A DNA stretch of 55,784 nt from Actinomycetota bacterium (GCA_019639075.1 JAHBSO010000008.1:74330-130113), one strand, 5' to 3'. Counted from the first letter of the stretch, positions 32,992-40,947 are shown. Notes: generated from the letters alone by a model not told the origin. Made by a program: numbers and translations.

Positions 32992-34706
32992 GCCGTCCGT
33001 GCCGCGGTGCACGCCTCGGCGACGGTCCGGTGGGTCCGTCCCTCGAACCGGGGGGCGAGGCGGGACCGTTCGATCTGCTCACGGGCCCGGCTGTGCACGC
33101 GGGCGAGGTGGAGGGTGGTGCCCTGTCCAGCGAGCCGGTCGTCGAGTCGTTCGAGGGCGAGGGCGCCGCTGGTGTCGAGGTCCGACATCATCTCGGCGTC
33201 GAGGACGAGCCCGTGGAGCGGCCCCCGTCGGGCGATCAGGTTGTCGACCGCCTGTCCGAGGCGGTCGGACCCGGCGTAGAGGAGCGGTGCCTCGTAGCGG
33301 AGGACGCCGACGCCGTCCATGGGGATGGCCACGTCGGCCTCACCCACCCGGCGCACCACGCCGTGGGCATCGGCCTCCATCTCGACCACGTCGGGGAAGC
33401 TGGCCCGACGCACGAGGAACGCGAGCGACAGGAAGACGCCGACGGCCATGGCGGGGAGCGTCTCCCACGTCAACGCGAGGACGAAGGTGGCGAGGGCGGC
33501 GACGAAGTCGAACCGGTTCACGTTCCACAACCCGAGCGCCTGGCTGGGGTTGGCCGAGCGGAGGACCGCGTGGATGACCACGGCGGCGAGGACCGGTTCA
33601 GGGAGGCGCTCGAACACCGGCCCGAGGAAGAGCAGGGTGAGGACGACGACGACGCCCGCGGTGAGGCCGGCGACCTGGCTGCGGGCACCGGCCCGGAGAC
33701 CGGCGGTGGTCTTCGACAGGCTGCCGGACACCGCCATGCCACCGAAGAAGCCGGCGGCGACGTTGGCCACCCCGGCACCGACCAGCTCCTCGTCGGGGTC
33801 CACCACGTCCCCCATCTCCTCGGCGGCCGACGCCGCGGCCGCGAACCCCTCGGAGAACCCGACGAGGAACAGGGCGAAGCCGCCGCCGAGCAGCTCTGCC
33901 CACACCTCGAGCGAGAAGTCGGGGAACCCGACGTTCGGCAGGCCGGTCGGGATCGTCCCGGCCAGGGCGACGCCGTCGGCACCCAGGTCGAGCCACCCGG
34001 TGAGGAGGATGCCGCCCACGACCACCAGCGCGGCGGCCGGGAGCTTGGGGAGGAAGCGTTCGAGGACGATCAGGATCACCAGCGCCCCGAGGCCGATGGC
34101 CAACGTCTCGCGGTGCCAGTTCCCGACGTCGGAGAGGACGTGCCAGGCCTTGCGGACGACCGACCCCTCCCCCTTCTCAGAGCCGACGAGACCAGACATC
34201 TGCCCGACGATGATCGAGATGGCGAGGCCGGCGATGAACGCCTCGAGCACGGGTCTGGAGATGAAGTTGACGATCCACCCGAAGCGGAGGAACCCGGCGA
34301 CGAGCAGGACGATCCCGGCCGCGAACGCCAGGCCGATGGCGAGCTGGTCGGCGCTCTCGTTGCCGGTGATGTCGGCGATCAGCGACGCCGACAGCGCGGC
34401 GACCGCGGCGGACGGTCCGACGACCAGGACGCGCTGGTTGCCGACGAGCGCGTACACGATCGCGGCGGCCATCGCCGCGTAGAGGCCGAGCTGCGGTTGG
34501 ACCCCGGCGACGTTGGCGTAGCCGATCGACTCGGGGATGAGCAGGGCGGCGACGGTGAGGCCGGCGACGAGGTCGACGGGCAGGTCCTTGCCCCAGCGGT
34601 AGCGGGGCAGCCAGTCGACGCAACCGACGAACGAGCCGAGCCCACGCTTGCGCTTGACGATCAGCTCGGCGTCGTATGCAGTCGGGCCCTCGGACGTCGT
34701 GCTCAC
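32988..34706 (-). CDS. SulP-family anion transporter with STAS domain (upstream copy)
   Basis: 572 aa from GTG at 34706. DLVAGLTVAALLIPESIGYA and NVAGVQPQLGLYAAMAAAIV are the classical SulP N-terminus; VGAGVANVAAGFFGGMAVSG and SLSKTTAGLRAGARSQVAGL follow. The STAS domain has VLDAEMMSDLDTSGALALER. Two SulP genes in one overlapping operon suggest two transporters made together or a heteromer. No carbonic anhydrase or sulfate-assimilation gene is adjacent. Confidence 0.88.
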   Translation of the reverse strand: MSTTSEGPTAYDAELIVKRKRGLGSFVGCVDWLPRYRWGKDLPVDLVAGLTVAALLIPESIGYANVAGVQPQLGLYAAMAAAIVYALVGNQRVLVVGPSAAVAALSASLIADITGNESADQLAIGLAFAAGIVLLVAGFLRFGWIVNFISRPVLEAFIAGLAISIIVGQMSGLVGSEKGEGSVVRKAWHVLSDVGNWHRETLAIGLGALVILIVLERFLPKLPAAALVVVGGILLTGWLDLGADGVALAGTIPTGLPNVGFPDFSLEVWAELLGGGFALFLVGFSEGFAAAASAAEEMGDVVDPDEELVGAGVANVAAGFFGGMAVSGSLSKTTAGLRAGARSQVAGLTAGVVVVLTLLFLGPVFERLPEPVLAAVVIHAVLRSANPSQALGLWNVNRFDFVAALATFVLALTWETLPAMAVGVFLSLAFLVRRASFPDVVEMEADAHGVVRRVGEADVAIPMDGVGVLRYEAPLLYAGSDRLGQAVDNLIARRGPLHGLVLDAEMMSDLDTSGALALERLDDRLAGQGTTLHLARVHSRAREQIERSRLAPRFEGRTHRTVAEACTAARTA

Positions 34707-34765
34707 GGGGCGATTTCACCACGACTGAATGGCGGCGGGTGGGTACGCCCGACAACATGGCGCTT

Positions 34766-34780
34766 CTGACACACCGTCAG
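34766..34780. promoter_or_regulatory. Inverted repeat CTGAC-N5-GTCAG, second copy
   Basis: CTGACACACCGTCAG lies 20 bases before the enoyl-CoA hydratase ATG and just upstream of its ribosome site. It shares frame, spacing and a flanking CTT with the element at 574-588. Confidence 0.55.
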
Positions 34781-34800
34781 ATCCAGTGAGGAGCGCCCCG

Positions 34801-35595
34801 ATGTCCGCCACCACCGAGTCCCCCATCCTCGTCAGTGACGAGAACCGGGTGCGCACGATCACCCTGAACCGGCCCGACGCGCTCAACGCCTGCAACGAGG
34901 CGCTCTACGACTCGTTGACCGAGGGGCTGCTGGCGGCCGCGGCGGACCGCTCGGTCGCCGTGGTGCTGCTCACCGGCGCCGGGCGGGCGTTCTGCGCCGG
35001 GACCGACCTGGTGGAGATGGGCGCCCGGGTGCTCGACCCCGACAACTTCGTCGACGGGAAGCACGGGTTCCTCGGGCTGATCGACACGCTGGTCGACTTC
35101 CCCAAGCCGCTGGTGGTGGCGGTCAACGGGCTGGGGCTCGGCATCGGCGCCACGATCCTCGGGTTCGCCGATCTGGCCTTCATGTCGACCACGGCCAAGC
35201 TCAAGTGCCCGTTCACCAGCCTGGCCGTGGCGCCCGAGGCGGCGTCGAGCTTCCTGTTCCCCCGGCTCCTCGGCCACCAGGCCGCCACGTGGATGCTGCT
35301 GTCGAGCGAGTGGGTGAGCGCGGCCGAGGCCCACGAGATGGGGCTGGTCTGGAAGCTGACCGAGCCCGACGACCTGCTCCCCGAAGCCCGGCGTCACGCC
35401 GAGGTTCTGGCGGCCAAGCCGATCTCGAGCCTGGTGGCGTGCAAGGGCGTGATGCTGGCCCCGCTCAAGGCCGAGATCGCCGCGGCCCGCGAGCGCGAGA
35501 ACCAGTGCTTCATCGACCTCCTCGGCACCCCCGAGAACAACGAAGCATTGGCAGCCTTCGCCGAGGGCCGAGACCCCGACTTCACCAACCTCTGA
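34801..35595 (+). CDS. Enoyl-CoA hydratase/isomerase family protein
   Basis: 264 aa. GAGGAG precedes the ATG. The crotonase fold shows RVRTITLNRPDALNACNEAL, VVLLTGAGRAFCAGTDLVEM (first oxyanion loop) and KPLVVAVNGLGLGIGATILG (second). PFTSLAVAPEAASSFLFPRL and HEMGLVWKLTEPDDLL follow. The catalytic Glu positions read Gly/Ala-Pro-Glu at the second site, so isomerase or hydratase activity cannot be separated. A shared operator-like repeat links it to the CoA-transferase at the left edge. REP-like repeats begin seven bases after the stop. Confidence 0.88.
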   Translation: MSATTESPILVSDENRVRTITLNRPDALNACNEALYDSLTEGLLAAAADRSVAVVLLTGAGRAFCAGTDLVEMGARVLDPDNFVDGKHGFLGLIDTLVDFPKPLVVAVNGLGLGIGATILGFADLAFMSTTAKLKCPFTSLAVAPEAASSFLFPRLLGHQAATWMLLSSEWVSAAEAHEMGLVWKLTEPDDLLPEARRHAEVLAAKPISSLVACKGVMLAPLKAEIAAARERENQCFIDLLGTPENNEALAAFAEGRDPDFTNL

Positions 35596-35601
35596 CCGCT
35601 G

Positions 35602-35792
35602 TTGGTTGAGCGAGCGAAGCGAGTCGAAGCCCACCTTTCGACTGCGCTCGCTGGCGCTCGCTCCGCTCAAGGAACAGCCCTGGTGGTTGAGCGGAGCGCA
35701 GCGGAGTCGAAGCCCCGCAGTTCCTTGAGCGAGCGAAGCGAGTCGAAAGGCCGCCCGCTCCGTTCCTTGAGCGAGCGAAGCGAGTCGAAAGG
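35602..35792. repeat. REP-like repeat cluster 4
   Basis: Four units in alternating orientation between the convergent enoyl-CoA hydratase and yjbQ. It includes GGTTGAGCGAGCGAAGCGAG and its inverse, and two direct copies of TTCCTTGAGCGAGCGAAGCG (35721 and 35763). It ends seven bases from the yjbQ stop. Confidence 0.8.
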
Positions 35793-35798
35793 CCGCCC

Positions 35799-36203
35799 TC
35801 AGCCGGGGACGAAGCTGAGGCGGACGGTGCGCTGCGGATTGTCGCCGTTGGTGTCGACGAGGACGATGCTCTGCCACGTGCCGAGCGCGAGGTGGCCGCC
35901 GAACACCGGCACGACGAGCGACGGACTGATGATGGCGGGGAGCACGTGGTCGGCGCCGTGGCCGTCGGAGCCGTGGCGGTGGCGGTAGCGCTCCTCCTCG
36001 CGGGGCAGGAGCGCCTGGAGGGTGGCGGCGAGGTCGAGGTCGCTGCCGGCACCGGTCTCGATGAGGGCGAGGCCGGCGGTGGCGTGGGGCGCGAAGACGT
36101 TGACGAGGCCGTCCCCCCGAGCGGCGCAGAACCGCTCGACCTCGGTGGTGAGGTCGGTGACCACGTGGTCCCCGTTGTGCACGTGCAGCTCGACGGTCTC
36201 CAT
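35799..36203 (-). CDS. yjbQ: YjbQ/UPF0047 family protein
   Basis: 134 aa. Landmarks: VNVFAPHATAGLALIETGAG, RHRHGSDGHGADHVLPAIIS and ALGTWQSIVLVDTNGDNPQR. These His/Asp clusters bind metal in the family, which has weak thiamine-phosphate synthase activity and whose true role is unsettled. The length fits. TAGCGT (36210-36215, minus) lies six bases before the ATG, so leaderless translation is likely. Confidence 0.88.
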   Translation of the reverse strand: METVELHVHNGDHVVTDLTTEVERFCAARGDGLVNVFAPHATAGLALIETGAGSDLDLAATLQALLPREEERYRHRHGSDGHGADHVLPAIISPSLVVPVFGGHLALGTWQSIVLVDTNGDNPQRTVRLSFVPG

Positions 36204-36225
36204 ACCCGAACGCTACGACCACCCT

Positions 36226-36370
36226 GTTCCTTGAGCGAGCGACGCGCCCCATCCGTTCCTTGAGCGAGCGACGCGCCCCATCCGTTCCTTGAGCGAGCGA
36301 CGCGCCCCATCTGTTGCTTGAGCGAGCGACGCGGCCCATCTGTTCCTTGAGCGAGCGAAGCGAGTCGAAA
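36226..36370. repeat. Five tandem 29-bp repeats (REP-like cluster 5)
   Basis: Units start at 36226, 36255, 36284, 36313 and 36342, each beginning GTT(C/G)CTTGAGCGAGCGA. The first three are identical; the fourth and fifth have a few changes, and the last runs into a full unit ending GTCGAAAGG. It is a head-to-tail expansion of the dispersed repeat, upstream of yjbQ and just after the PPOX gene stop. Confidence 0.85.
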
Positions 36371-36375
36371 GGCGG

Positions 36376-36777
36376 CTACGGCTCGGTGCGGACCGTGTCG
36401 CCGAGGGTGATGGCGATGAACGTCCGGCCCGGGTCCCGGCCGAGGAGCCGACGGACCGACTGGCCGAGACCGAGCATCGACCACTGGATCCCGTACTTGC
36501 GCTTCATGACGGCGTCGGCGGCGGCGTGCTCGTCGTCCGCGAGCAGTCGGGCGGTGCCGGTGACGACGTTGGTGCCGGAGCTGACGTTGCCCCGCATGTC
36601 GCACGCCGCGACCTCGACGCGCGGGTCGTTGCGGAGCCGCTTGACCTTGCCCGCATCGGGATGGGTGGAGAAGACGAACTCGTCGCCGAACGGAGCGATC
36701 CACACCGGCGTCGACACCGCGTCGCCGCTCCGCCGGAAGTTCGTGAACCGGATGTACCGAGCCTCAGCGATCCCCAT
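36376..36777 (-). CDS. PPOX-class F420-type split-barrel oxidoreductase
   Basis: 133 aa. ARYIRFTNFRRSGDAVSTPV, WIAPFGDEFVFST, GKVKRLRNDPRVEVAACDMR and GTARLLADDEH are typical of the small F420/FMN-binding split-barrel proteins of actinobacteria. TAGCGT (36784-36789, minus) sits six bases before the ATG at 36777, which decides against the GTG three bases earlier. Substrate unknown; quinone or biliverdin-like reductions are known in the family. Confidence 0.85.
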   Translation of the reverse strand: MGIAEARYIRFTNFRRSGDAVSTPVWIAPFGDEFVFSTHPDAGKVKRLRNDPRVEVAACDMRGNVSSGTNVVTGTARLLADDEHAAADAVMKRKYGIQWSMLGLGQSVRRLLGRDPGRTFIAITLGDTVRTEP

Positions 36778-36797
36778 CACGCCACGCTACGCCGCCC

Positions 36798-36915
36798 TGT
36801 TCCTTGAGCGCCCTTCGACTTCGTTCGCTGGCGCTCACTCTCGCTCAGGGAACAGGAAGGTGAACGCAGCCCACTTGTTCGTTGAGCGGAGCGAGCGCCA
36901 GCGAGCGCAGTCGAA
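36798..36915. repeat. REP-like repeat cluster 6
   Basis: An inverted pair between two minus-strand genes: TTCCTTGAGCGCCCTTCGAC at the left and GTTGAGCGGAGCGAGCGCCA at the right, ending five bases from the stop of the downstream-coordinate gene. Confidence 0.75.
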
Positions 36916-36919
36916 ACGC

Positions 36920-37360
36920 CTACTGGTACCCACCGGCGATGTGGTCGAGCCACCACTGCGGGGCGGCGTTCATGAGGGTGGAGAGGTCGAAGTAGTCCCA
37001 CCAGCGGGTGACCTTGCCGTTCTCGACGTCCATGACCGAGGCGAAGGGCAGGGTGACGGTGACGCCCTCCTCCCAGGTCCAGGTCTCGGAGTGCTCGGTG
37101 ATGACCGAGTTGCCCGAGGCGGTGATGGTGCCGTCGTGGAGGACGTAGTCGGCGAGCGGTTCGATGCCGAGGCGGAGGCGCTTGGCGGTGAGCTCGGGGC
37201 CGTAGGCGCCGGTCTCGATGTCCTTGACCGGGACGTCGACGTAGTGGCCGTTGTCGGACATCATCGCCCCGACGGCGTCGAAGTCCCGGCGGCCGAGCGC
37301 CGCCCAGAACTGCTCCACCAGCTCGATGTTGGCCCGGGCCTGCTCGTCGTTCGTTGCCAT
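36920..37360 (-). CDS. NTF2-fold protein of the SnoaL/limonene-epoxide hydrolase type
   Basis: 146 aa. NIELVEQFWAALGRRDFDAV, HYVDVPVKD, VITEHSETWTWEEG and KVTRWWDYFDLSTLMNA are typical of the LEH/SnoaL_2 group, where an Arg-x-x-Asp pair in the RWWD segment often forms the active site. An epoxide hydrolase role is possible but not shown. It ends beside a REP-like repeat. Confidence 0.78.
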   Translation of the reverse strand: MATNDEQARANIELVEQFWAALGRRDFDAVGAMMSDNGHYVDVPVKDIETGAYGPELTAKRLRLGIEPLADYVLHDGTITASGNSVITEHSETWTWEEGVTVTLPFASVMDVENGKVTRWWDYFDLSTLMNAAPQWWLDHIAGGYQ

Positions 37361-37459
37361 GGGCCGTTGTCGTAGCAGCGTTTCGCCCGGTCCGCTCGCG
37401 GAGGAACCTCGTTGGCCGCCCGCCGAGGCCCCCGACTAGGGTGACCCGGCACCAAACCT

Positions 37460-37533
37460 GCGCTTGTAGCTCAATTGGAGAGAGCATCTGACTACGGATC
37501 AGAAGGTTGGGGGTTCGAGTCCCTCCAAGCGCG
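37460..37533 (+). tRNA. tRNA-Arg(ACG), integration site
   Basis: GCGCTTG pairs with CAAGCGC and the discriminator is G. The anticodon loop CTACGGA gives ACG, and the T arm GGGGGTTCGAGTCCCTC is intact. No CCA is encoded. Its 3' half (from 37492) is duplicated at 42329, so this is the attachment site of the neighbouring element, which restores the tRNA. Confidence 0.95.
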
Positions 37534-37534
37534 C
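37492..37534 (+). repeat. attL: 43-bp direct repeat in tRNA-Arg
   Basis: This stretch, from the anticodon loop to one base past the tRNA 3' end, is identical over 43 bases to 42329-42371. Matches stop on both sides. Tyrosine integrases commonly use tRNA 3' halves as core sites. Confidence 0.92.
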
Positions 37535-37591
37535 GAGTTTCACCAGGTCATCGGGTTCGTGACCTGAACGGCGGAGAAGTGCGGACCCCTC

Positions 37592-37612
37592 TTGGCAATC
37601 CGTCGGCAATCC
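37592..37612 (+). repeat. Left arm-type integrase sites, two copies
   Basis: TTGGCAATCC and TCGGCAATCC, 11 bases apart, lie just inside attL. The same unit recurs three times just inside attR (42192-42224). This layout matches arm sites bound by the N-terminal domain of tyrosine integrases. Confidence 0.7.
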
Positions 37613-37642
37613 CGACGGTCCCTGCACCAGAGGGAGTTCCTC

Positions 37643-38191
37643 ATGCGAGGCCACCTGCAACACCGCGGCGACGACACCTGGCGGATCAAGGTCTACGTCG
37701 GGCGATCACCTGACGGCCGCAAGCGGTACCTGGAACGGACGGTCCACGGGACCCGACGGGACGCCGAACGGGAGCTGTCCCGGTTGGTCGTCGAGGTCGA
37801 CGAGGGTCGCCACGCCGCCGCTGCGCCGATGAAGTTCGACGAGCTGCTCGACCGCTGGCTCGAGGTGAAGCGGGCGAGCGTGGCACCCCGGACGGTCGAG
37901 AACTACGAGTGGGTGGCGACCAAGTACCTGCGGCCCCGGCTCGGTGACCGGAAGCTGGCGGCGCTGCGGGTGTTCGACCTCGACGCGCTCTACGCCGAAC
38001 TGCGCGCTTCTGGGCTGTCGGCCCGGACGGTGCGGATCTGCCACACGGTGGTGCGCCAGGCGCTGGATCAAGCCCGGCGGTGGGGGCTGATCGCCCGCAA
38101 CCCCGCGGTCGACGCAGAAGGCGAGTCTCATCCAGCCGCTCAAGACTCGGGCCAAGCAGAGGGCGAAGGGGAGGCGGGAGCGCTGGCATGA
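37643..38191 (+). pseudogene. Truncated tyrosine integrase, N-terminal domains only
   Basis: ATG at 37643 has AGGGAG six bases upstream. Residues 1-60 form an arm-binding domain (GDDTWRIKVYVGRSPDGRKR, DAERELSRLVVEVDEG). Residues 60-158 form the SAM-like core-binding domain (LLDRWLEVKRASVAPRTVEN, AALRVFDLDALYAELRASGL, ARTVRICHTVVRQALDQARR). The sequence departs from the family after RNPAVDA (about 38118), and the catalytic domain with its Arg-His-Arg-Tyr residues is absent. A deletion or recombination has removed it. Between 38120 and 38429 I see no other gene. Confidence 0.85.
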
Positions 38192-38429
38192 TCCCAAGGC
38201 TAGGAACGATGTCCCACCGGTCCTGGAAATCGTCGACGCCCTGCAGCACGTCGCAGGTCGGCGGCCGACCTTGAGCGACAGCTCCGGAGACTGGCATCCG
38301 CGGTCCGTCAGCCTTTCGACTCGCCATCGGGAGATCGGCACTGCGCATGCCCCGCACAGGCCAAGGTCCAGCCGACGGGCCCATACGCGGTTGGTCTCGG
38401 CCGACTTGGCGACCGGTACGGTCCACCAC

Positions 38430-39650
38430 ATGACGCGGATCTTCAGCCACGGCCCGCTACCGGCGTACCTGAACCAGACCGCATCCGAGGCAGCCGACTG
38501 GGTGGCAAACCTGCCGGAGGACCAGATCCTCGAGCGGTCGACCGACGACCTCGTTGACGAAGCGGTCGCTTCCGCCCGCTTCGAACCTGTCGAGATCGGC
38601 TCTGACCGCATCGATGGCGGCGTGGAACTCACGACCATCAAGCAGCCTGACGCCTTCGATCGCGGCCGGCCGACTGAGATCAAGGCCACCCGGGTGCGCG
38701 CTGTGTGGGAGTTCACAGGAAGTCGAGACCTCTTCGGCTACGAGCCATCGACGCACTCTCTGCGGCACATCGAGGCGGAGGTCGGATCGAACACAATCGA
38801 GGTCAGTGTCACGTTCTATGAACGCAACCCCCCAGTCGATCGGGTTCAGGCGGCACTCGCGGAGGCACTCGATCCGATCCGCAGGATGATCGAGTTTGCG
38901 AACGCCGACCTGGAGTCCCACAACGCCAAACTCCCCGGCGCCCTCAAGGCCGCCGTCGAACGACGGAAAGCCGAGGTGCGCGACCGGCGCGGCCTTGCCG
39001 ACGCCCTTGGGTTCCCGCTGATGAAGCAGACAGATGCACCTCGTCCCGTGCCCCTCCAGCGCAAGCCGCTGGCTATCAAGCCACGACGGAGTGATCTGAC
39101 TCCGAGCTACGTAGATGAGCCCGAACTCGCTGACGCGCAGTTCAACGAAGCGCTTGGCGTCATTTGCTCCACGCTCCTGGCCATGGAGCGCACACCGTCA
39201 GTTGCATCCGGCAAGCACGAGGAGGATCTCCGAGACCAGATTCTCGTGCAGCTCAACGGCACCTTCCAGACCGGCGGGGCGACCGGCGAGAGCTTCCTGC
39301 AGAAGGGCAAGACCGACATCCTGCTGATCGACGGCGAGCGCCACGTCCTCGTCGGCGAGTGCAAGTGGTGGAGCGGACCTGCCGGGTGCGCAGAAGCCAT
39401 CGATCAGCTGCTCGGGTACCTGACCTGGCGCAACGTCAAGGCGACGCTCATCTTCTTCGTGGACCGCAATGACGCAACTGCTGTCATCGCCAAGGCGGAC
39501 GCGACCGTTCGAGCCCACGAAGGGTTCAAGAGGCCCGGACCCACCTCGACCGAACCGGACCGTCGAATGAACTACGTGCTCGGCCACCAGGATGACATGG
39601 CTCGGGAGATTCAGCTGGCGGTTCTGTTCGCCGTTCTGCCGAAGGCGTGA
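38430..39650 (+). CDS. PD-(D/E)XK nuclease-like protein, defence candidate
   Basis: 406 aa from the ATG at 38430, with TACGGT (38417-38422) seven bases upstream. The C-terminal third has the restriction-like core: an acidic helix EEDLRDQILVQLNG, then GKTDILLIDGERHVLVGECK, where D and E-x-K are the metal/catalytic residues, then AIDQLLGYLTWRNVKATLIF. The N-terminal 270 residues (DQILERSTDDLVDEAV, IEVSVTFYERNPPVDRVQAA) are not recognised and contain a helical middle. It stands alone with no methylase. A phage-defence effector is a reasonable guess, not proven. Confidence 0.7.
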   Translation: MTRIFSHGPLPAYLNQTASEAADWVANLPEDQILERSTDDLVDEAVASARFEPVEIGSDRIDGGVELTTIKQPDAFDRGRPTEIKATRVRAVWEFTGSRDLFGYEPSTHSLRHIEAEVGSNTIEVSVTFYERNPPVDRVQAALAEALDPIRRMIEFANADLESHNAKLPGALKAAVERRKAEVRDRRGLADALGFPLMKQTDAPRPVPLQRKPLAIKPRRSDLTPSYVDEPELADAQFNEALGVICSTLLAMERTPSVASGKHEEDLRDQILVQLNGTFQTGGATGESFLQKGKTDILLIDGERHVLVGECKWWSGPAGCAEAIDQLLGYLTWRNVKATLIFFVDRNDATAVIAKADATVRAHEGFKRPGPTSTEPDRRMNYVLGHQDDMAREIQLAVLFAVLPKA

Positions 39651-39770
39651 CCTGTCGGGGTGCCAGATGCACCCGTGGGACTCTCCGCCGCCGACGGCCT
39701 GTGTCGGATCCAGTCAACGACCGTCGGCCGGAGGGGGTTCGCCCAGGTCGCATCACTGGGGCTACGCTCA

Positions 39771-39797
39771 TTTCGTTGGTTTCGTTTATTTCGTACG
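39771..39797 (+). promoter_or_regulatory. Three 9-bp phased repeats upstream of the HTH/PIN pair
   Basis: TTTCGTTGG, TTTCGTTTA and TTTCGTACG follow each other exactly (TTTCGT at 39771, 39780, 39789). TACGCT (39763-39768) just before them is a -10 candidate, so a protein bound here would sit on the transcription start. Likely operator of the antitoxin. Confidence 0.6.
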
Positions 39798-39812
39798 GGT
39801 GAAGGGGGAACG

Positions 39813-40220
39813 ATGAGCATGCAATCCGAGGTGGAACAGGCAGATGCCGCGGCGAGCGCACTCGTCAAGGGTCGGGTCGTCGTGGTGCCACGAGGCCGAA
39901 AGGGTGAGCCGGTCGAGGTTCCGGAGTCGGTGGTGCGCGTGCTCGCCGACGTGCTCGACCACGCCCGTCGGGGCGAACGGGTGCGGGTGATCACCGACGA
40001 CGAGGAGATCACCACCCAACAGGCCGCCGATCTGCTCAACGTGTCGCGCCCCTACCTCGTCGGGCTCGTCGACCGCGGTGAGATCCCTTCGCGCAAGGTC
40101 GGTTCACGCCGACGTCTGAAGCTCGCCGACGTGCTGTTGTACCGCGAGGTCGACCATGCCCGACGGCTCGATGCCGTGAACGCGCTGGCCGCCGAGGCCC
40201 AAGAGCTCGGGCTCTACTGA
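39813..40220 (+). CDS. Excisionase-family HTH antitoxin
   Basis: 135 aa; AAGGGGGAA precedes the ATG. The N-terminal half (KGRVVVVPRGRKGEPVEVPE, VLADVLDHARRGERVRV) is followed by a MerR-like/HTH_17 domain (EEITTQQAADLLNVSRPYLV, GLVDRGEIPSRKVGSRRRLK). Such proteins are regular antitoxins of actinobacterial PIN toxins. The PIN gene begins four bases after the stop. Confidence 0.82.
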   Translation: MSMQSEVEQADAAASALVKGRVVVVPRGRKGEPVEVPESVVRVLADVLDHARRGERVRVITDDEEITTQQAADLLNVSRPYLVGLVDRGEIPSRKVGSRRRLKLADVLLYREVDHARRLDAVNALAAEAQELGLY

Positions 40221-40224
40221 CCGC

Positions 40225-40785
40225 GTGTCCCGTCCAGTGGCGTTGCTGGACACCAACGTGCTCTACCCGGCTCGGCTCAGGGATCTGCTGATCCGCCTCG
40301 GCATCGCAGGTCTCTACCGAGCTCGGTGGAGCGATCAGATCCTCGACGAGTGCTTCGACAACCTCCTCGACGATCGCCCCGACCTCACCAAAGCGCAGCT
40401 CGCTCGCACCCGCCGGCTCATGACGGCCGCCCTCCCCGATGCCACGGTGACCGGCTACCAGAAACGCATCAAGAACTACGACCTGCCCGATGCGGACGAC
40501 CGCCACGTGCTTGCTGCAGCCGTGACCGCCCGAGCCTCGCATCTCGTCACTGACAACCTCGACGACTTCCCCGACAAGAAGATCCCAGAGGGGTTGTGTG
40601 TCGTTTCCCCTGACAGCTTTGTGGCCGCTCTCGCTTATGGCGACCTAGAGCGCGTGGTCCAGGTGATCGAGGTTCAGGCCGCGTCGCTCGCGAACCCTCC
40701 CATGACGACGAGCCAGCTACTCGATGGTCTGGCCGAGGTCGGGATGGTCGAGTCGACCGCACTGCTCCGGACCGAGGTCAACTGA
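40225..40785 (+). CDS. PIN-domain ribonuclease toxin
   Basis: 186 aa from GTG. PVALLDTNVLYPARLRDLLI carries the first acidic residue; DQILDECFDNLLDD the second; DLPDADDRHVLAAAVTARAS the third and fourth; ASHLVTDNLDDFP ends the PIN fold (about residue 118). A C-terminal helical extension (to 186) is longer than in VapC, as in the HTH-paired PIN group. It probably cleaves RNA and is neutralised by the upstream protein. Confidence 0.82.
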   Translation: MSRPVALLDTNVLYPARLRDLLIRLGIAGLYRARWSDQILDECFDNLLDDRPDLTKAQLARTRRLMTAALPDATVTGYQKRIKNYDLPDADDRHVLAAAVTARASHLVTDNLDDFPDKKIPEGLCVVSPDSFVAALAYGDLERVVQVIEVQAASLANPPMTTSQLLDGLAEVGMVESTALLRTEVN

Positions 40786-40922
40786 CCGAATCCGTGGAGG
40801 ACCACCGTCGATGACGAGACGGTCCGTCGACCTCTTGCGCCGGTCAGGCGCCTATCGGAAGGTCGACTAGTCCCCACCGACCGTCGTGGCAAGCAACCGG
40901 CAGGTCTGGCGCGCACACACTT

Positions 40923-40947
40923 GCAGGTTTCCCTACGGGAAACCTGC
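40923..40947. terminator. Strong hairpin after the HTH/PIN pair
   Basis: GCAGGTTTCCC (40923-40933) and GGGAAACCTGC (40937-40947) pair perfectly with a TAC loop. No T-run follows. It may end the TA transcript or be a protein site for the nearby Xis. The rest of 40786-41062 holds nothing else I can name. Confidence 0.6.

Noticed and set aside
36226..36370. CRISPR array
   Set aside because: Units are contiguous 29-bp tandems with no spacers and no cas genes nearby.
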